A DNA stretch of 64,000 nucleotides, taken from the NCBI RefSeq assembly GCF_004362715.1, contig NZ_SNYC01000004.1, positions 372,001 to 436,000 on the forward strand. Reading direction: 5' to 3'. The stretch's first letter is position 1. Each line of letters begins with the position of its first letter. The notes beneath the pieces are model-generated. The model was not told where the DNA came from and ran no database searches. It saw nothing but the letters and a program-made list of their open reading frames with translations. Position numbers and translations under genes: made by a program. The DNA is from Pedobacter metabolipauper (GTDB lineage: Bacteria; Bacteroidota; Bacteroidia; Sphingobacteriales; Sphingobacteriaceae). Positions 35,524-44,421 of the stretch are shown in pieces.

Positions 35524-36393
35524 TTAAGGTTTCTTTGTTAGGATGATTACGTTAGCAACTTTTCTTTCTCCGGAATGATCCCAGAGTTTATTGTCAGTAG
35601 GGTAATTGATTATACCATTGTCAGGAAATCCCTGTACCCAAAGCGTTGTAGAGCCTCCACCGTCCAGGTTAATAGAGCTGGAGCAGCCCAGCCACTTCAT
35701 AGTTTTAGTTAACTCGGCTAAGCTCATTCCTGCAGAATTCGCATTTCTGCCGTCTACCGTAAGGAGGATTATTTTGCCATCAGGCTTTATGCCAATTGCA
35801 GTTCTCGGATGTCTGTCGGTATTAAATGCAGAAGAGTCCAGCCGCTCTTCAACGCGCTCAAGGCTCAGGAGAGGGCCAGTAACCAGTATACTTTCATCTG
35901 TTAAATTCGATTCCCAGTTATCTGTTCCATCCCACTTTTTTAACGCAAGCTTTCCCCTATTGATTACAATTGCAGCTTTCTGGTGCCTTGCCCTAATCTT
36001 ATTTTTCTCCGTTCTATTTAACGCCTCAATGGTACCATTAACTTTAACAAAGTCTACAGAACCACCATTTTTTACATCAAAAAAGGTTCCGTTTAAAGCT
36101 AAAATAGCATTATGTTGCTTACCAAAAGCGCTTGTTGTTTTTAGTTCTTTAACTTCATTTGCAATATCGAATGCCGGATAATTACCTGTGTTTTTTATTT
36201 CAACATAACTGATGTTCTGGTTGTCATTGAATAAGTTTTTCGTACTGAAATGATGGGTCATTAACCGGACCTTCTTTGCAATGCGAGCTTTGTTCCATTT
36301 GGTATTTACAAAAGTAACAGAATCTGCATTTTGAGAAAAAGCAGCACAATTACACAAGCTGATTACAAGTAGAATATGAATTTTTCTAAGCAT
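35524..36393 (-). CDS. Phosphodiester glycosidase family protein (NAGPA-like)
   Basis: The 289-residue secreted protein (signal peptide ending CAAFSQ) matches the NAGPA/DUF2233 domain, known from the enzyme that uncovers mannose 6-phosphate and from bacterial exopolysaccharide proteins. Typical segments are ILALNGTFFDVKNGG, HPRTAIGIKPDGKIILLTVD, and SSINLDGGGSTTLWV. It may cleave sugar-phosphodiester bonds in the envelope, but the substrate is unknown. It lies between the aspartyl protease gene (23-nt gap) and the unknown lipoprotein gene (1-nt gap), forming one transcript. Confidence 0.88.
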   Translation of the reverse strand: MLRKIHILLVISLCNCAAFSQNADSVTFVNTKWNKARIAKKVRLMTHHFSTKNLFNDNQNISYVEIKNTGNYPAFDIANEVKELKTTSAFGKQHNAILALNGTFFDVKNGGSVDFVKVNGTIEALNRTEKNKIRARHQKAAIVINRGKLALKKWDGTDNWESNLTDESILVTGPLLSLERVEERLDSSAFNTDRHPRTAIGIKPDGKIILLTVDGRNANSAGMSLAELTKTMKWLGCSSSINLDGGGSTTLWVQGFPDNGIINYPTDNKLWDHSGERKVANVIILTKKP

Positions 36394-36416
36394 ACCGGAA
36401 AGGTAAAATTAAAAAA

Positions 36417-37670
36417 TCATATCCGCTTCTTCAACAGCATTCTTTTAAAAAGAAACTTGCCCTTTCTGGATAGGATTAAAAAGACATATCCACCAGTCCT
36501 GGCTTTCAATGTCTTAATAATGCTTCCCAAATCGAGTTCCGAAGCCATTTGTGAATTGATGGAAATGATCTCGTCATCGATCTGAACACCAGAGATTTCT
36601 GCTGGAGAGCCCGGCTCAATTCTGCTGATAAAGAACCGCTTAATGCCGGTTTCTTCTGTATAGACCTCCATTCCAGACATGTCATGTTCAAATGGCCGGT
36701 TAAAATGCCTGTTTGGATTTAAGTACATTGCTGTGCCGGCATAATCAAACGTAACATTAAACCTGCTTAATATTTCAGCACCTAAATTTCCATTGCGATT
36801 TAGGTACACTGTTTTTACGGCAACCTCATCATAAGCCGGATAAGAAGTAATGACGTTTTTAAATGAAGCAGTGCCTATCTTTAAGGTAGAAATGCGGCCA
36901 ACAGAACCGCTGATCGGTCCGCTTAATCCAATTCCAAGGTTTGCAGGAATGGTTAGTTCAGGCAAAGGGAACGGATCATTATGCAGTGTTTCCAATGAAA
37001 GACTGTGGCTGGCACCATTATCAACCACCACTTTGGCCTTAACTTCACCAAACTCTTTATTGGAAATATTAATTTTTATGTACGGCTTATTGTTGATCAG
37101 TTCAATCGGTACCTTTTCTCCCAGAATCCTTTTTCGTACCTGATGTGTATAAAACCCAAGCCTTTTGTTCGAGTAATTGATCTTTACAACAAAACTTTTA
37201 AAAAAGTAATAGCCAAGTAAACCGTGGATACGGATGCCCAGGTAATTGGAAAGTTTAAAGATGTCATCTTTAAGCATCACGGTAGGGATCTCCTTTATAT
37301 GCGCATTGCCAACTTTAGCAGAGATGCCCGGAGCAACGTAGGCAGATATTTCAGCACCCTTGCCCATTCCGCTAATCTTTATCGTCCGCAATTCTTTGAG
37401 CATTAACAGGCTGATCAGTGAAGTGTCCGTAAGTACCATCGGGCCAACACCGGTATCCAGTATGAAATTGAAAGGTCCTTTCTCATTTAAATAGACAGGT
37501 ATAATTACCAGGTTCCGGATCAAACTGAAGTTAATTCCCTGGCTGTTCCTGTTCCCGGAAAATTGGAATTCCTGAGCCTTGGAAAGGCTGATCTTACAAA
37601 TATAAAAGCACGTCAAAAGTAAAAAGAACTTTATAAAGCTACATTTAACGATGTCAATTATAGATTTCAT
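36417..37670 (-). CDS. Secreted retropepsin-like aspartyl protease with PDZ domain
   Basis: The 417-residue protein has a hydrophobic N-terminus (about 10-30) and two pepsin-like lobes: Asp72-Thr-Gly in ILDTGVGPMVL and Asp217-Asn-Gly in VVVDNGASHSLSL. The second motif is DNG instead of DTG, an accepted variant in bacterial forms. A PDZ domain follows (about 330-405; RIEPGSPAEISGVQIDDEI). This lobe-lobe-PDZ order is known in Bacteroidota. It heads the transcript with the glycosidase and the lipoprotein and diverges from the PBP4-like gene across only 29 bp. Confidence 0.87.
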   Translation of the reverse strand: MKSIIDIVKCSFIKFFLLLTCFYICKISLSKAQEFQFSGNRNSQGINFSLIRNLVIIPVYLNEKGPFNFILDTGVGPMVLTDTSLISLLMLKELRTIKISGMGKGAEISAYVAPGISAKVGNAHIKEIPTVMLKDDIFKLSNYLGIRIHGLLGYYFFKSFVVKINYSNKRLGFYTHQVRKRILGEKVPIELINNKPYIKINISNKEFGEVKAKVVVDNGASHSLSLETLHNDPFPLPELTIPANLGIGLSGPISGSVGRISTLKIGTASFKNVITSYPAYDEVAVKTVYLNRNGNLGAEILSRFNVTFDYAGTAMYLNPNRHFNRPFEHDMSGMEVYTEETGIKRFFISRIEPGSPAEISGVQIDDEIISINSQMASELDLGSIIKTLKARTGGYVFLILSRKGKFLFKRMLLKKRI

Positions 37671-37673
37671 TGA

Positions 37674-37692
37674 ACTAATTTAATAAATTAGT
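37674..37692. repeat. 8-bp inverted repeat in a 29-bp divergent gap
   Basis: ACTAATTT-AAT-AAATTAGT occupies most of the gap between two divergent envelope genes. It could be an operator or simply AT-rich sequence. Confidence 0.45.
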
Positions 37693-37699
37693 AAGCAGA

Positions 37700-39025
37700 A
37701 TGGATAGATCTACAATTAAAAGTATTGGACTAGTGCTTATTTGGGTCTTAGGGGCACTTTTGTCAGGTTGTTCAATGGATCGAAAGATCGCCCGTAAGGT
37801 AAACCGGCAATTTAAAGACACTAAAGTATTTAAGCAGCACCATATTGGTTTTGCGCTTTACAACCGGGAAACAAAAAATATGATATTCGAAAAGGATGCT
37901 GAAAAATATTTCACTCCGGCATCAAATACGAAACTGTTTACCTTCTATGCCGGGTTAAAGATACTGCCAGATTCTATTCCATCCCTTCGGTTTATCGAAC
38001 GCGGGGATTCCCTGATTTTCTGGGGAACCGGAGACCCTTCATTCCTGCAAAGTAATTTAAAAGGAACAAAGGCCTTTGATTTTTTAAAGATATCTGCAAA
38101 AAAATTATACTATGCTGCGGGAAGATATACCGGAGATTTTTATGGTAAAGGATGGCAGTGGGACGATTACAACGATTATTACCAGGCAGAGATTAATGAA
38201 CTGCCAATTTTAGATAACTTAATTCAGGTTAAAAGTAAAGGGAATGGAATTCAGGTTATCCCTAAGCTATTTGAGGATTGTTTCTCGGTAGATTCAGCGG
38301 ATCAGGGAAAAACATTTTCTGTAACCAGACATTTCAATGAAAATGTGTTTAAATATCCGCTTACCGCAATTCCAGCGTCATTTACACAGCAATTGCCTTA
38401 TAAAGTAAGCACAACAGCAACAATTGCCCTGCTGGCAGATACCTTAGGAAAAGAAGTAGGATTTCTGTCCATGAAAATGCCATCAAATGCAGAAACGGTT
38501 TATAATTTAAAAAGGGATTCCGTACTTAAGGAAATGATGCTTCCAAGCGATAATTTTATAGCCGAGCAACTGCTCCTGGTTTATGCCAACCAGGCGGATT
38601 TAGAGATGAATGCAGAAAAAGTGATCGACTATATCGAAAAGAATTACCTGGCATCTTTGCCGGATAAACCTAAATGGGTGGATGGATCCGGGCTGTCAAG
38701 ATATAACCTCGTTACACCAAGGGACCTGATCAGACTTTTAGAGTTGATTTATGATGAAGTTAATGATCCTAAAAAGTTATTCAGCATGCTTCCTGCAGGA
38801 GGAATGACCGGAACGCTGAAAAATGCATACCCGAGAACGAATGACCCATTTGTGTTTGGAAAGACCGGTACGGTATCTAATAATCATAACCAAAGCGGCT
38901 ATGTGAGAACAAAAAAGGGAAAAATATACCTGTTTTCTTTTATGAACAACAACTATGTACTACCTACTGCAGCCGTAAGGACCGAAATGGTGAGGATCAT
39001 AACCTATATTCATGAAAATTTTTAA
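37700..39025 (+). CDS. D-alanyl-D-alanine carboxypeptidase/endopeptidase (PBP4-like)
   Basis: The 441-residue lipoprotein (lipobox LLSGC) has all three serine-peptidase motifs: SxxK as Ser75-Asn-Thr-Lys78 in TPASNTKLF, SxN as SDN in LPSDNFIAEQL, and KTG in VFGKTGTVSNN. It belongs to the S13 (PBP4/DacB) family and trims or cleaves peptidoglycan crosslinks in the periplasm. Its 3' end overlaps by 4 nt the convergent M15 peptidase gene, which also acts on D-Ala-D-Ala peptides. Confidence 0.92.
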   Translation: MDRSTIKSIGLVLIWVLGALLSGCSMDRKIARKVNRQFKDTKVFKQHHIGFALYNRETKNMIFEKDAEKYFTPASNTKLFTFYAGLKILPDSIPSLRFIERGDSLIFWGTGDPSFLQSNLKGTKAFDFLKISAKKLYYAAGRYTGDFYGKGWQWDDYNDYYQAEINELPILDNLIQVKSKGNGIQVIPKLFEDCFSVDSADQGKTFSVTRHFNENVFKYPLTAIPASFTQQLPYKVSTTATIALLADTLGKEVGFLSMKMPSNAETVYNLKRDSVLKEMMLPSDNFIAEQLLLVYANQADLEMNAEKVIDYIEKNYLASLPDKPKWVDGSGLSRYNLVTPRDLIRLLELIYDEVNDPKKLFSMLPAGGMTGTLKNAYPRTNDPFVFGKTGTVSNNHNQSGYVRTKKGKIYLFSFMNNNYVLPTAAVRTEMVRIITYIHENF

Positions 39026-39708
39026 TGTAGTTTTTCGAAAGGAATATCCATTAGCGGATAATTAACCCAGCCGGTAAAATCAAAATGCCACCATTCATTT
39101 GCAATGACCGTGAATCCGTAAGACTCCATCGTAGCAATCAAAAAATCCCGGTTTCGGATAATATCAGCCGGCAGATTGGAATAAGAGGGAGATGCTTTTT
39201 CTGAAAAACTATCATAAGGGGTAGGCATAGGAATGTCCTTGCCGGTTTTTAAATCAATTAATGTAAGATCTACGGCACAGCCCCGGTTGTGCTTAGACCC
39301 TTTGTTTGGGTTGGCAACAAAATTTTTATCACTCGCCTGTTCATAAAAAGCAATCGTAATGGCATAGGGACGATAGGCATCAAAGATCTTTAACCCATAG
39401 CCTTTTTTATTGAGGATGGATTGGATCTTCTTTAACTGAAGTACAACAGGCTTTCTGGCAAATGCTCTGGCCTGCTTGTACATTACCCGCTTCATAAAGT
39501 TATTCCGGGTTGCATAACGAATGTCCAATACCAGGTTTGGGATCTCCTTTTTCAATTCAACAAGGCAATTATTCGGGTCTTTTTTACAGATAGACAGGTA
39601 TTCCGGATAAGAACTGATCACAGTTAACCCATAGGGGTTATTGTTTATACTTTGGGCTTGGGCAACAATATGAAAAGACAGAAATAAGAAGAATAATGCC
39701 TTTTTCAT
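39022..39708 (-). CDS. VanX-like D-Ala-D-Ala dipeptidase (M15)
   Basis: The 228-residue secreted zinc peptidase has a signal peptide ending AQAQ and the family motifs: His140 and Asp147 in GSKHNRGCAVDLT, and Glu205 with His208 in NEWWHFDF. It may hydrolyse D-Ala-D-Ala released during cell-wall turnover. The gene follows alanine dehydrogenase by 3 nt, so D-Ala-derived alanine could be reused, an inference from the neighbourhood. It overlaps the PBP4-like gene by 4 nt. Confidence 0.9.
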   Translation of the reverse strand: MKKALFFLFLSFHIVAQAQSINNNPYGLTVISSYPEYLSICKKDPNNCLVELKKEIPNLVLDIRYATRNNFMKRVMYKQARAFARKPVVLQLKKIQSILNKKGYGLKIFDAYRPYAITIAFYEQASDKNFVANPNKGSKHNRGCAVDLTLIDLKTGKDIPMPTPYDSFSEKASPSYSNLPADIIRNRDFLIATMESYGFTVIANEWWHFDFTGWVNYPLMDIPFEKLH

Positions 39709-39711
39709 AAA

Positions 39712-40938
39712 TTACTGGTTGGCAACCACAAGAAGTTCAATGTCCTTAAACGGAAGATTAAATCTGTCGGCCAGATCTTTACTCGTCAGGTGACCCTGAT
39801 AAATATATAGAGCTTCCCGGATACCGGCCCTGTTCCACACCATGTTCATCAGTCCGCCCATGTCACCAATATCCAGTAAGATTGGCGTAAATATGTTGGT
39901 CAATGCATAAGAGGCTGTTCTTGGAACCCTTGATGCTATATTAGGCACACAATAATGGATCACATCGTGTTTTCTGAAAACAGGATCTTTATGATTGGTT
40001 ACATCAGATGTTTCAAAACACCCCCCCTGGTCAATACTCACATCAATAACAACAGAATTGGGTTTCATCTTGCTAACCGTTTCTTCCATAACAATACAAG
40101 GACTCCTTCCATGAGAGGCCCGGATGGCACCAATAACAACATCACATGTAGTAATTGCTTTCTCTAAAACAATGGGTTGCATCACAGACGTAAATACCCG
40201 GCTCCCCAGGTTGTTTTGGAGGCGTCTAAGGCGATAAATAGAGCTGTCGAATACCTTTACCTCTGCGCCCAAGGATAACGCAGTACGGGCCGCATACTCG
40301 CCAACAGTCCCCGCGCCAAGGATCACGATCTCGGTAGGAGGTACACCGGTAAAGCCACCCAGCATAAGTCCCTTACCGCCGGTTACATTGCTCAGGTATT
40401 CTGCAGCAATGAAAATCGAAGTGGCCCCAACAATTTCGCTCATTGCACGTACCACACTTAAAATATTGCCTTCATCCCTCAGGTTCTCAAAACAGATGGC
40501 ATTGATCTTCTTTTCTAAAAGGGCTTTTAGATATTCTTCTTTTAATGCACCCATCTGAAGGGCAGAGATCAGCGTCTGTCCTTTATGCATCAGTGCAATT
40601 TCGTCAAAAGTAGGAGGGGCAATTTTTACAATCACATCTGCATCAAAAACTTCCTTTTTATCAAAAGAGATCTGCGCACCCTGTTCACTGTAATCTTTAT
40701 CAGAAAAGTTTGCCCCTGTGCCCGCTCCGGTTTCTATAACTACCTTATGGCCATTGTTAACCAGCAAGGCAACCGACAGCGGTGTCAATGCAATTCTGTT
40801 TTCCTGGAATGAGATTTCTTTGGGGATACCTATAAACAAGCTATTGTTTTTCTGATTTACTTCTGACATTGTCTCTTTTGGTTGTAATAAACCTTTTTGA
40901 GCAATATGGGCCATGCCTTCACGTAATCCTGTAGCCAT
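39712..40938 (-). CDS. ald: Alanine dehydrogenase
   Basis: The 408-residue enzyme oxidises L-alanine to pyruvate with NAD. Features are SLFIGIPKEISFQENRIALT near the N-terminus (after a family-typical leader MATGLREGMAHIAQ), ENLRDEGNI, the Rossmann motif VILGAGTVGEYAART, and DVSIDQGGCFETS. It lies between tsaE (64-nt gap) and the M15 gene (3-nt gap). The long N-terminal extension is shared with other Bacteroidota Ald proteins, so the first ATG is kept. Confidence 0.93.
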   Translation of the reverse strand: MATGLREGMAHIAQKGLLQPKETMSEVNQKNNSLFIGIPKEISFQENRIALTPLSVALLVNNGHKVVIETGAGTGANFSDKDYSEQGAQISFDKKEVFDADVIVKIAPPTFDEIALMHKGQTLISALQMGALKEEYLKALLEKKINAICFENLRDEGNILSVVRAMSEIVGATSIFIAAEYLSNVTGGKGLMLGGFTGVPPTEIVILGAGTVGEYAARTALSLGAEVKVFDSSIYRLRRLQNNLGSRVFTSVMQPIVLEKAITTCDVVIGAIRASHGRSPCIVMEETVSKMKPNSVVIDVSIDQGGCFETSDVTNHKDPVFRKHDVIHYCVPNIASRVPRTASYALTNIFTPILLDIGDMGGLMNMVWNRAGIREALYIYQGHLTSKDLADRFNLPFKDIELLVVANQ

Positions 40939-41002
40939 TTTCGTTAAAAATATTTTGCCTGAATTTAAGAATAAATAAAACTAAAACTATATAAATAGAT
41001 GT

Positions 41003-41419
41003 TTATATTTTTGAGAGTGTAATCATCCGTTCATTCTCGCTTAATGTAGAAAGTTCAATCTTTATATACTGATCAGGAAGAAGTTCCAATACCCTTTCAG
41101 GCCATTCGATAAAGCAAATATGACCCGAATAAAAATACTCTTCATATCCAATGTCATAGGCTTCCTGCAATGATTTTATACGATAAAAGTCAAAATGATA
41201 GATTGTACTGCCGTTTGCATCGTATTCATTTACGATAGAAAAAGTAGGGCTCGATACCAATTCTTTTACGCCAAGTGCCTTGGAAAGGGCCTTTATGAGC
41301 GTCGTTTTTCCAGCGCCCATATCCCCTTCAAATACGAAAAAAGTGCCCTGACCTGCAAAATTTAAAATAGTGGATGTGGCTTCATCCAGGTCATGAAGCC
41401 CGTTTAACTTAATTTTCAT
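41003..41419 (-). CDS. tsaE: tRNA threonylcarbamoyladenosine biosynthesis ATPase TsaE
   Basis: The 138-residue P-loop protein has Walker A EGDMGAGKTTLIKAL and the family motifs VSSPTFSIVNEY and YHFDFYRI, with C-terminal FIEWPERV. It drives the TsaBD complex that makes t6A37 in tRNA. It starts 2 nt after the porX stop, an arrangement common in Bacteroidota, so they are almost certainly co-transcribed. Confidence 0.94.
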   Translation of the reverse strand: MKIKLNGLHDLDEATSTILNFAGQGTFFVFEGDMGAGKTTLIKALSKALGVKELVSSPTFSIVNEYDANGSTIYHFDFYRIKSLQEAYDIGYEEYFYSGHICFIEWPERVLELLPDQYIKIELSTLSENERMITLSKI

Positions 41420-41421
41420 TC

Positions 41422-42975
41422 CTATTTTGGACTATATATGGCAATTGGGATGATCATTTCTTCCAATGAGATTCCACCATGCTGAAACGTTTCATTGTAA
41501 TAATTCACAAACTGGTTATAGTTATTCTGGTATACAAAATAGCGGTCTTCCTTAGCAAAGATATAATTTGAGCTGATATTTATCTTTGGCAATTGGGCTT
41601 CATGAGGATTTTTTATCAGGAAAACCTCCTTTGCATTATAGTTTAAGTTTCTTCCTTGCTTATAGCGAAGGTTGGTATTTGTATTCCTGTCGCCAATTAC
41701 CTTACTAGGATGTTTCACCCGGATCGTACCATGATCAGTAGTGATCACAACTTTTACGTTTTTCTGGGATAATTTCTTCAAAAGTTCCATTAATGGAGAA
41801 TGCTCAAACCAGGATAAGGTCAAAGATCGGTATGCCGCATCGTCATTCGCCAGTTCACGGATCATTTGCATGTCTGTGCGCGCATGCGAAAGCATATCCA
41901 CAAAATTATACACAATTGCATTGAACTCATTTTGCATCAGGTTATTGAATTGTTCATTCAAAGCCTTACCATCATCGTAGGTTAATATCTTGTTGTAACT
42001 GTACTTACAGTCCTTACGAAGACTACGTTTAATCTGTTCCCCTAAAAAAGTACCTTCATGCATGTTTTTACCGCCTTCATCATCGTCATTTTGCCACAGT
42101 CCCGGAAAGCGTTTCTCCATTTCTAAAGGCATCAGCCCGGAAAAGATTGCATTCCTCGCATACTGTGTTGCCGTAGGCAGGATACTCGAATAAGTATCTT
42201 CTTCATCAAGCCTGAAGTGTTCTGTAATTAACGGGTTAATGATCCTCCACTGATCATACCTTAAGTTATCGATCAGAATAAAGAATACGGTGGTATTGCT
42301 GTTAATTAAAGGAAATACCTTTTTCTTTAACAGCTCATTAGATAACAAAGGTGCTTTTTCCTTGCCATTAACCCAACCCAGGTAGTTGTCCTCAATAAAC
42401 TTACAAAACTGCATGTTCGCTTCAGATTTCTGCATGGTCAGGATCTCATGCATTTGCGGATCATCCAGTTTCTCCAGTTCAAGTTCCCAAAAAACGAGTT
42501 TTTTATAAACATCAACCCATTCCTCATAGCTAAGCTTATCATTTAGCGTCATTCCCAAACGCCTAAAGTCCTGCTGATAGGCCATAGAAGTTTTTTCACT
42601 AACCAGGCGCTTATTGTCAATGATCTTTTTTATCGTTAACAACACTTGTTTCGGATTAACAGGTTTAATCAGGTAATCATCTATTTTAGAACCAATCGCA
42701 TCCTCCATTAAATTCTCTTCCTCACTCTTTGTGATCAGCACAACAGGAACATCTCCACGGATATTTTTAATGGCAGTAAGTGTTTCCAAACCGCTCATTC
42801 CCGGCATGTTCTCATCTAAAAACACAAGATCAAAATGTTCTTTCCCAAAGGCTTCCAGCGCATCATTCCCATTGGTATAGGTGGTTACATGGTATCCTTT
42901 TTCATTTAATAGTAATATATGTGGTTTTAATAAGTTGATCTCATCATCGGCCCATAGAATCTTGGTTTCCTGCAT
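41422..42975 (-). CDS. porX: PorX-type response regulator with PglZ domain (T9SS regulator)
   Basis: The 517-residue protein has an N-terminal receiver domain (about 1-120; acid pair Asp10-Asp11, phosphoacceptor Asp54 in LVFLDENMPGMSG, conserved Lys83 in VLITKSEEE) and a C-terminal PglZ domain (about 200-510) with the metal-binding segment VVITTDHGTIRVKHP. This is the PorX layout, which in Porphyromonas and Flavobacterium controls type IX secretion and gliding with the sensor PorY. No porY is seen in the window. It heads a transcript with tsaE and diverges from the HD hydrolase gene. Confidence 0.94.
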   Translation of the reverse strand: MQETKILWADDEINLLKPHILLLNEKGYHVTTYTNGNDALEAFGKEHFDLVFLDENMPGMSGLETLTAIKNIRGDVPVVLITKSEEENLMEDAIGSKIDDYLIKPVNPKQVLLTIKKIIDNKRLVSEKTSMAYQQDFRRLGMTLNDKLSYEEWVDVYKKLVFWELELEKLDDPQMHEILTMQKSEANMQFCKFIEDNYLGWVNGKEKAPLLSNELLKKKVFPLINSNTTVFFILIDNLRYDQWRIINPLITEHFRLDEEDTYSSILPTATQYARNAIFSGLMPLEMEKRFPGLWQNDDDEGGKNMHEGTFLGEQIKRSLRKDCKYSYNKILTYDDGKALNEQFNNLMQNEFNAIVYNFVDMLSHARTDMQMIRELANDDAAYRSLTLSWFEHSPLMELLKKLSQKNVKVVITTDHGTIRVKHPSKVIGDRNTNTNLRYKQGRNLNYNAKEVFLIKNPHEAQLPKINISSNYIFAKEDRYFVYQNNYNQFVNYYNETFQHGGISLEEMIIPIAIYSPK

Positions 42976-43079
42976 TCTTATATTTATATTATGTAAATTA
43001 ATTTTTCAAAAAGATGATTCACCTTTCTTACTATCGATAAAAATAGCAATTTTTGTACCGTATAATTTATTTTTAAGTA

Positions 43080-44303
43080 TTGAACAAAAAGAAAATAATA
43101 AATGATCCGGTTTATGGCTTCATAAATATCCCTTCGGAAATAGTATTTGATCTCATCTCACATCCATATTTTCAAAGATTAAGATATATAAAACAATTGG
43201 GGATGACCCACCTGGTATATCCCGGTGCACTGCACACCCGTTTTCATCATGCCCTGGGTGCTATGCACCTGATGGGGCTTGCCATTGAAGTGCTCAAAAG
43301 TAAAGGGCACGCAATCAGCAAAGAAGAAGAAGAAGCAGCAACTATTGCGATACTACTGCACGATATAGGTCACGGGCCATTTTCACACGCCCTGGAGCAT
43401 TCGCTGGTAAACGGGGTTAAGCATGAGGATATCTCCATGCTTATTATGGAGAAGCTTAATGAGGAGTTTGATGGGCGGTTAACAGCAGCCATCCGCATAT
43501 TTAAAGGAAATTACCATAAAAAATTCCTTGCCCAGTTAGTCTCCGGACAGTTGGATCTGGACCGGATGGACTATTTAAACAGAGATAGTTTTTTTACAGG
43601 CGTAAGTGAAGGGGTAATCAGCTTCGACAGGATTATTAAAATGTTCAATGTACTGGACGATAACCTGGTTATAGAAGAAAAAGGGATCTATTCTATTGAG
43701 AACTTTTTAATTGCCAGGCGATTGATGTACTGGCAGGTTTATTTGCACAAGACCGTAGTAAGCGGTGAGCAGGTATTGGTAAAGATCCTAAAGAGGGCTA
43801 AAGAGTTGTCCGCTAATGGAGAAACACTTTTTGCTACCCCGGCCTTGCAGCACTTTCTTAAAAATGATGTCTCAGAAAGTGATTTCTTTAGCTCTGAGAT
43901 CCATCTGCAGCATTTTTCAATGCTGGATGATCAGGATATCTTCGCTTCAATAAAAGTATGGCGCGAATCTCCCGACCGGATATTATCAGAGCTTTGTAAA
44001 ATGTTAACCAACCGGAACTTGTACAAAGTGGAGATCAGCAATGACCCGCCGGATGAGAACAGGCTTGCTATGCTTAAACAAAATGCGGCAGAACTGCTCA
44101 AATTAAACGAAGAAGAGGTGTCCTACTTTGTATTTACAGATATCATTAGAAACAGGGCCTATAATGCCGGAAACAGCAATATTAACATTCTATTAAAAAA
44201 CAATAGTACGATAGATATTGCAAAAGCGTCAGATTTATCTAACTTAGAATCCTTAGATAAAACGGTTCAGAAACACATACTATGCTATCCCAGGATTATT
44301 TAG
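43080..44303 (+). CDS. HD-domain metal-dependent phosphohydrolase
   Basis: The 407-residue protein has an HD domain with YPGALHTRFHHALGAMHL and ILLHDIGHGPFSHALEH, giving the metal ligands His, His-Asp and Asp (QLDLDRMDY). It resembles dNTPase or ppGpp-like HD hydrolases; the substrate is not clear. The start is TTG 43080, because similarity starts at NKKKIINDPVYGF and no ATG is near. In Bacteroidota it commonly sits next to porX, as here (divergent). A 118-nt gap with the lpxD promoter follows. Confidence 0.87.
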   Translation: MNKKKIINDPVYGFINIPSEIVFDLISHPYFQRLRYIKQLGMTHLVYPGALHTRFHHALGAMHLMGLAIEVLKSKGHAISKEEEEAATIAILLHDIGHGPFSHALEHSLVNGVKHEDISMLIMEKLNEEFDGRLTAAIRIFKGNYHKKFLAQLVSGQLDLDRMDYLNRDSFFTGVSEGVISFDRIIKMFNVLDDNLVIEEKGIYSIENFLIARRLMYWQVYLHKTVVSGEQVLVKILKRAKELSANGETLFATPALQHFLKNDVSESDFFSSEIHLQHFSMLDDQDIFASIKVWRESPDRILSELCKMLTNRNLYKVEISNDPPDENRLAMLKQNAAELLKLNEEEVSYFVFTDIIRNRAYNAGNSNINILLKNNSTIDIAKASDLSNLESLDKTVQKHILCYPRII

Positions 44304-44386
44304 CATTTTTTAACAAAATAATTGATTTTTAATACCGTTTTTTACTTTGCTAGTAATATAACATAAATAATACCTGAATATGAGTA

Positions 44387-44417
44387 TTTGTTCATATCAA
44401 TTTAACATATAACTTTG
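44387..44417 (+). promoter_or_regulatory. Promoter of lpxD
   Basis: TTTG (44387-44390), a 19-nt spacer and TAACTTTG (44410-44417) form a perfect Bacteroidota housekeeping promoter. Its -7 box ends only 4 nt before the lpxD ATG. Confidence 0.8.
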
Positions 44418-44421
44418 TAAG

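Noticed and set aside
35606..36181. 191-codon open frame on the plus strand
   Set aside because: It lies entirely antisense to the phosphodiester glycosidase gene, whose motifs are clear, and its product has no recognisable features.
43040..43079. Promoter for the HD hydrolase gene
   Set aside because: There are T-rich stretches and a TTTTTG, but no TAnnTTTG at a suitable distance.
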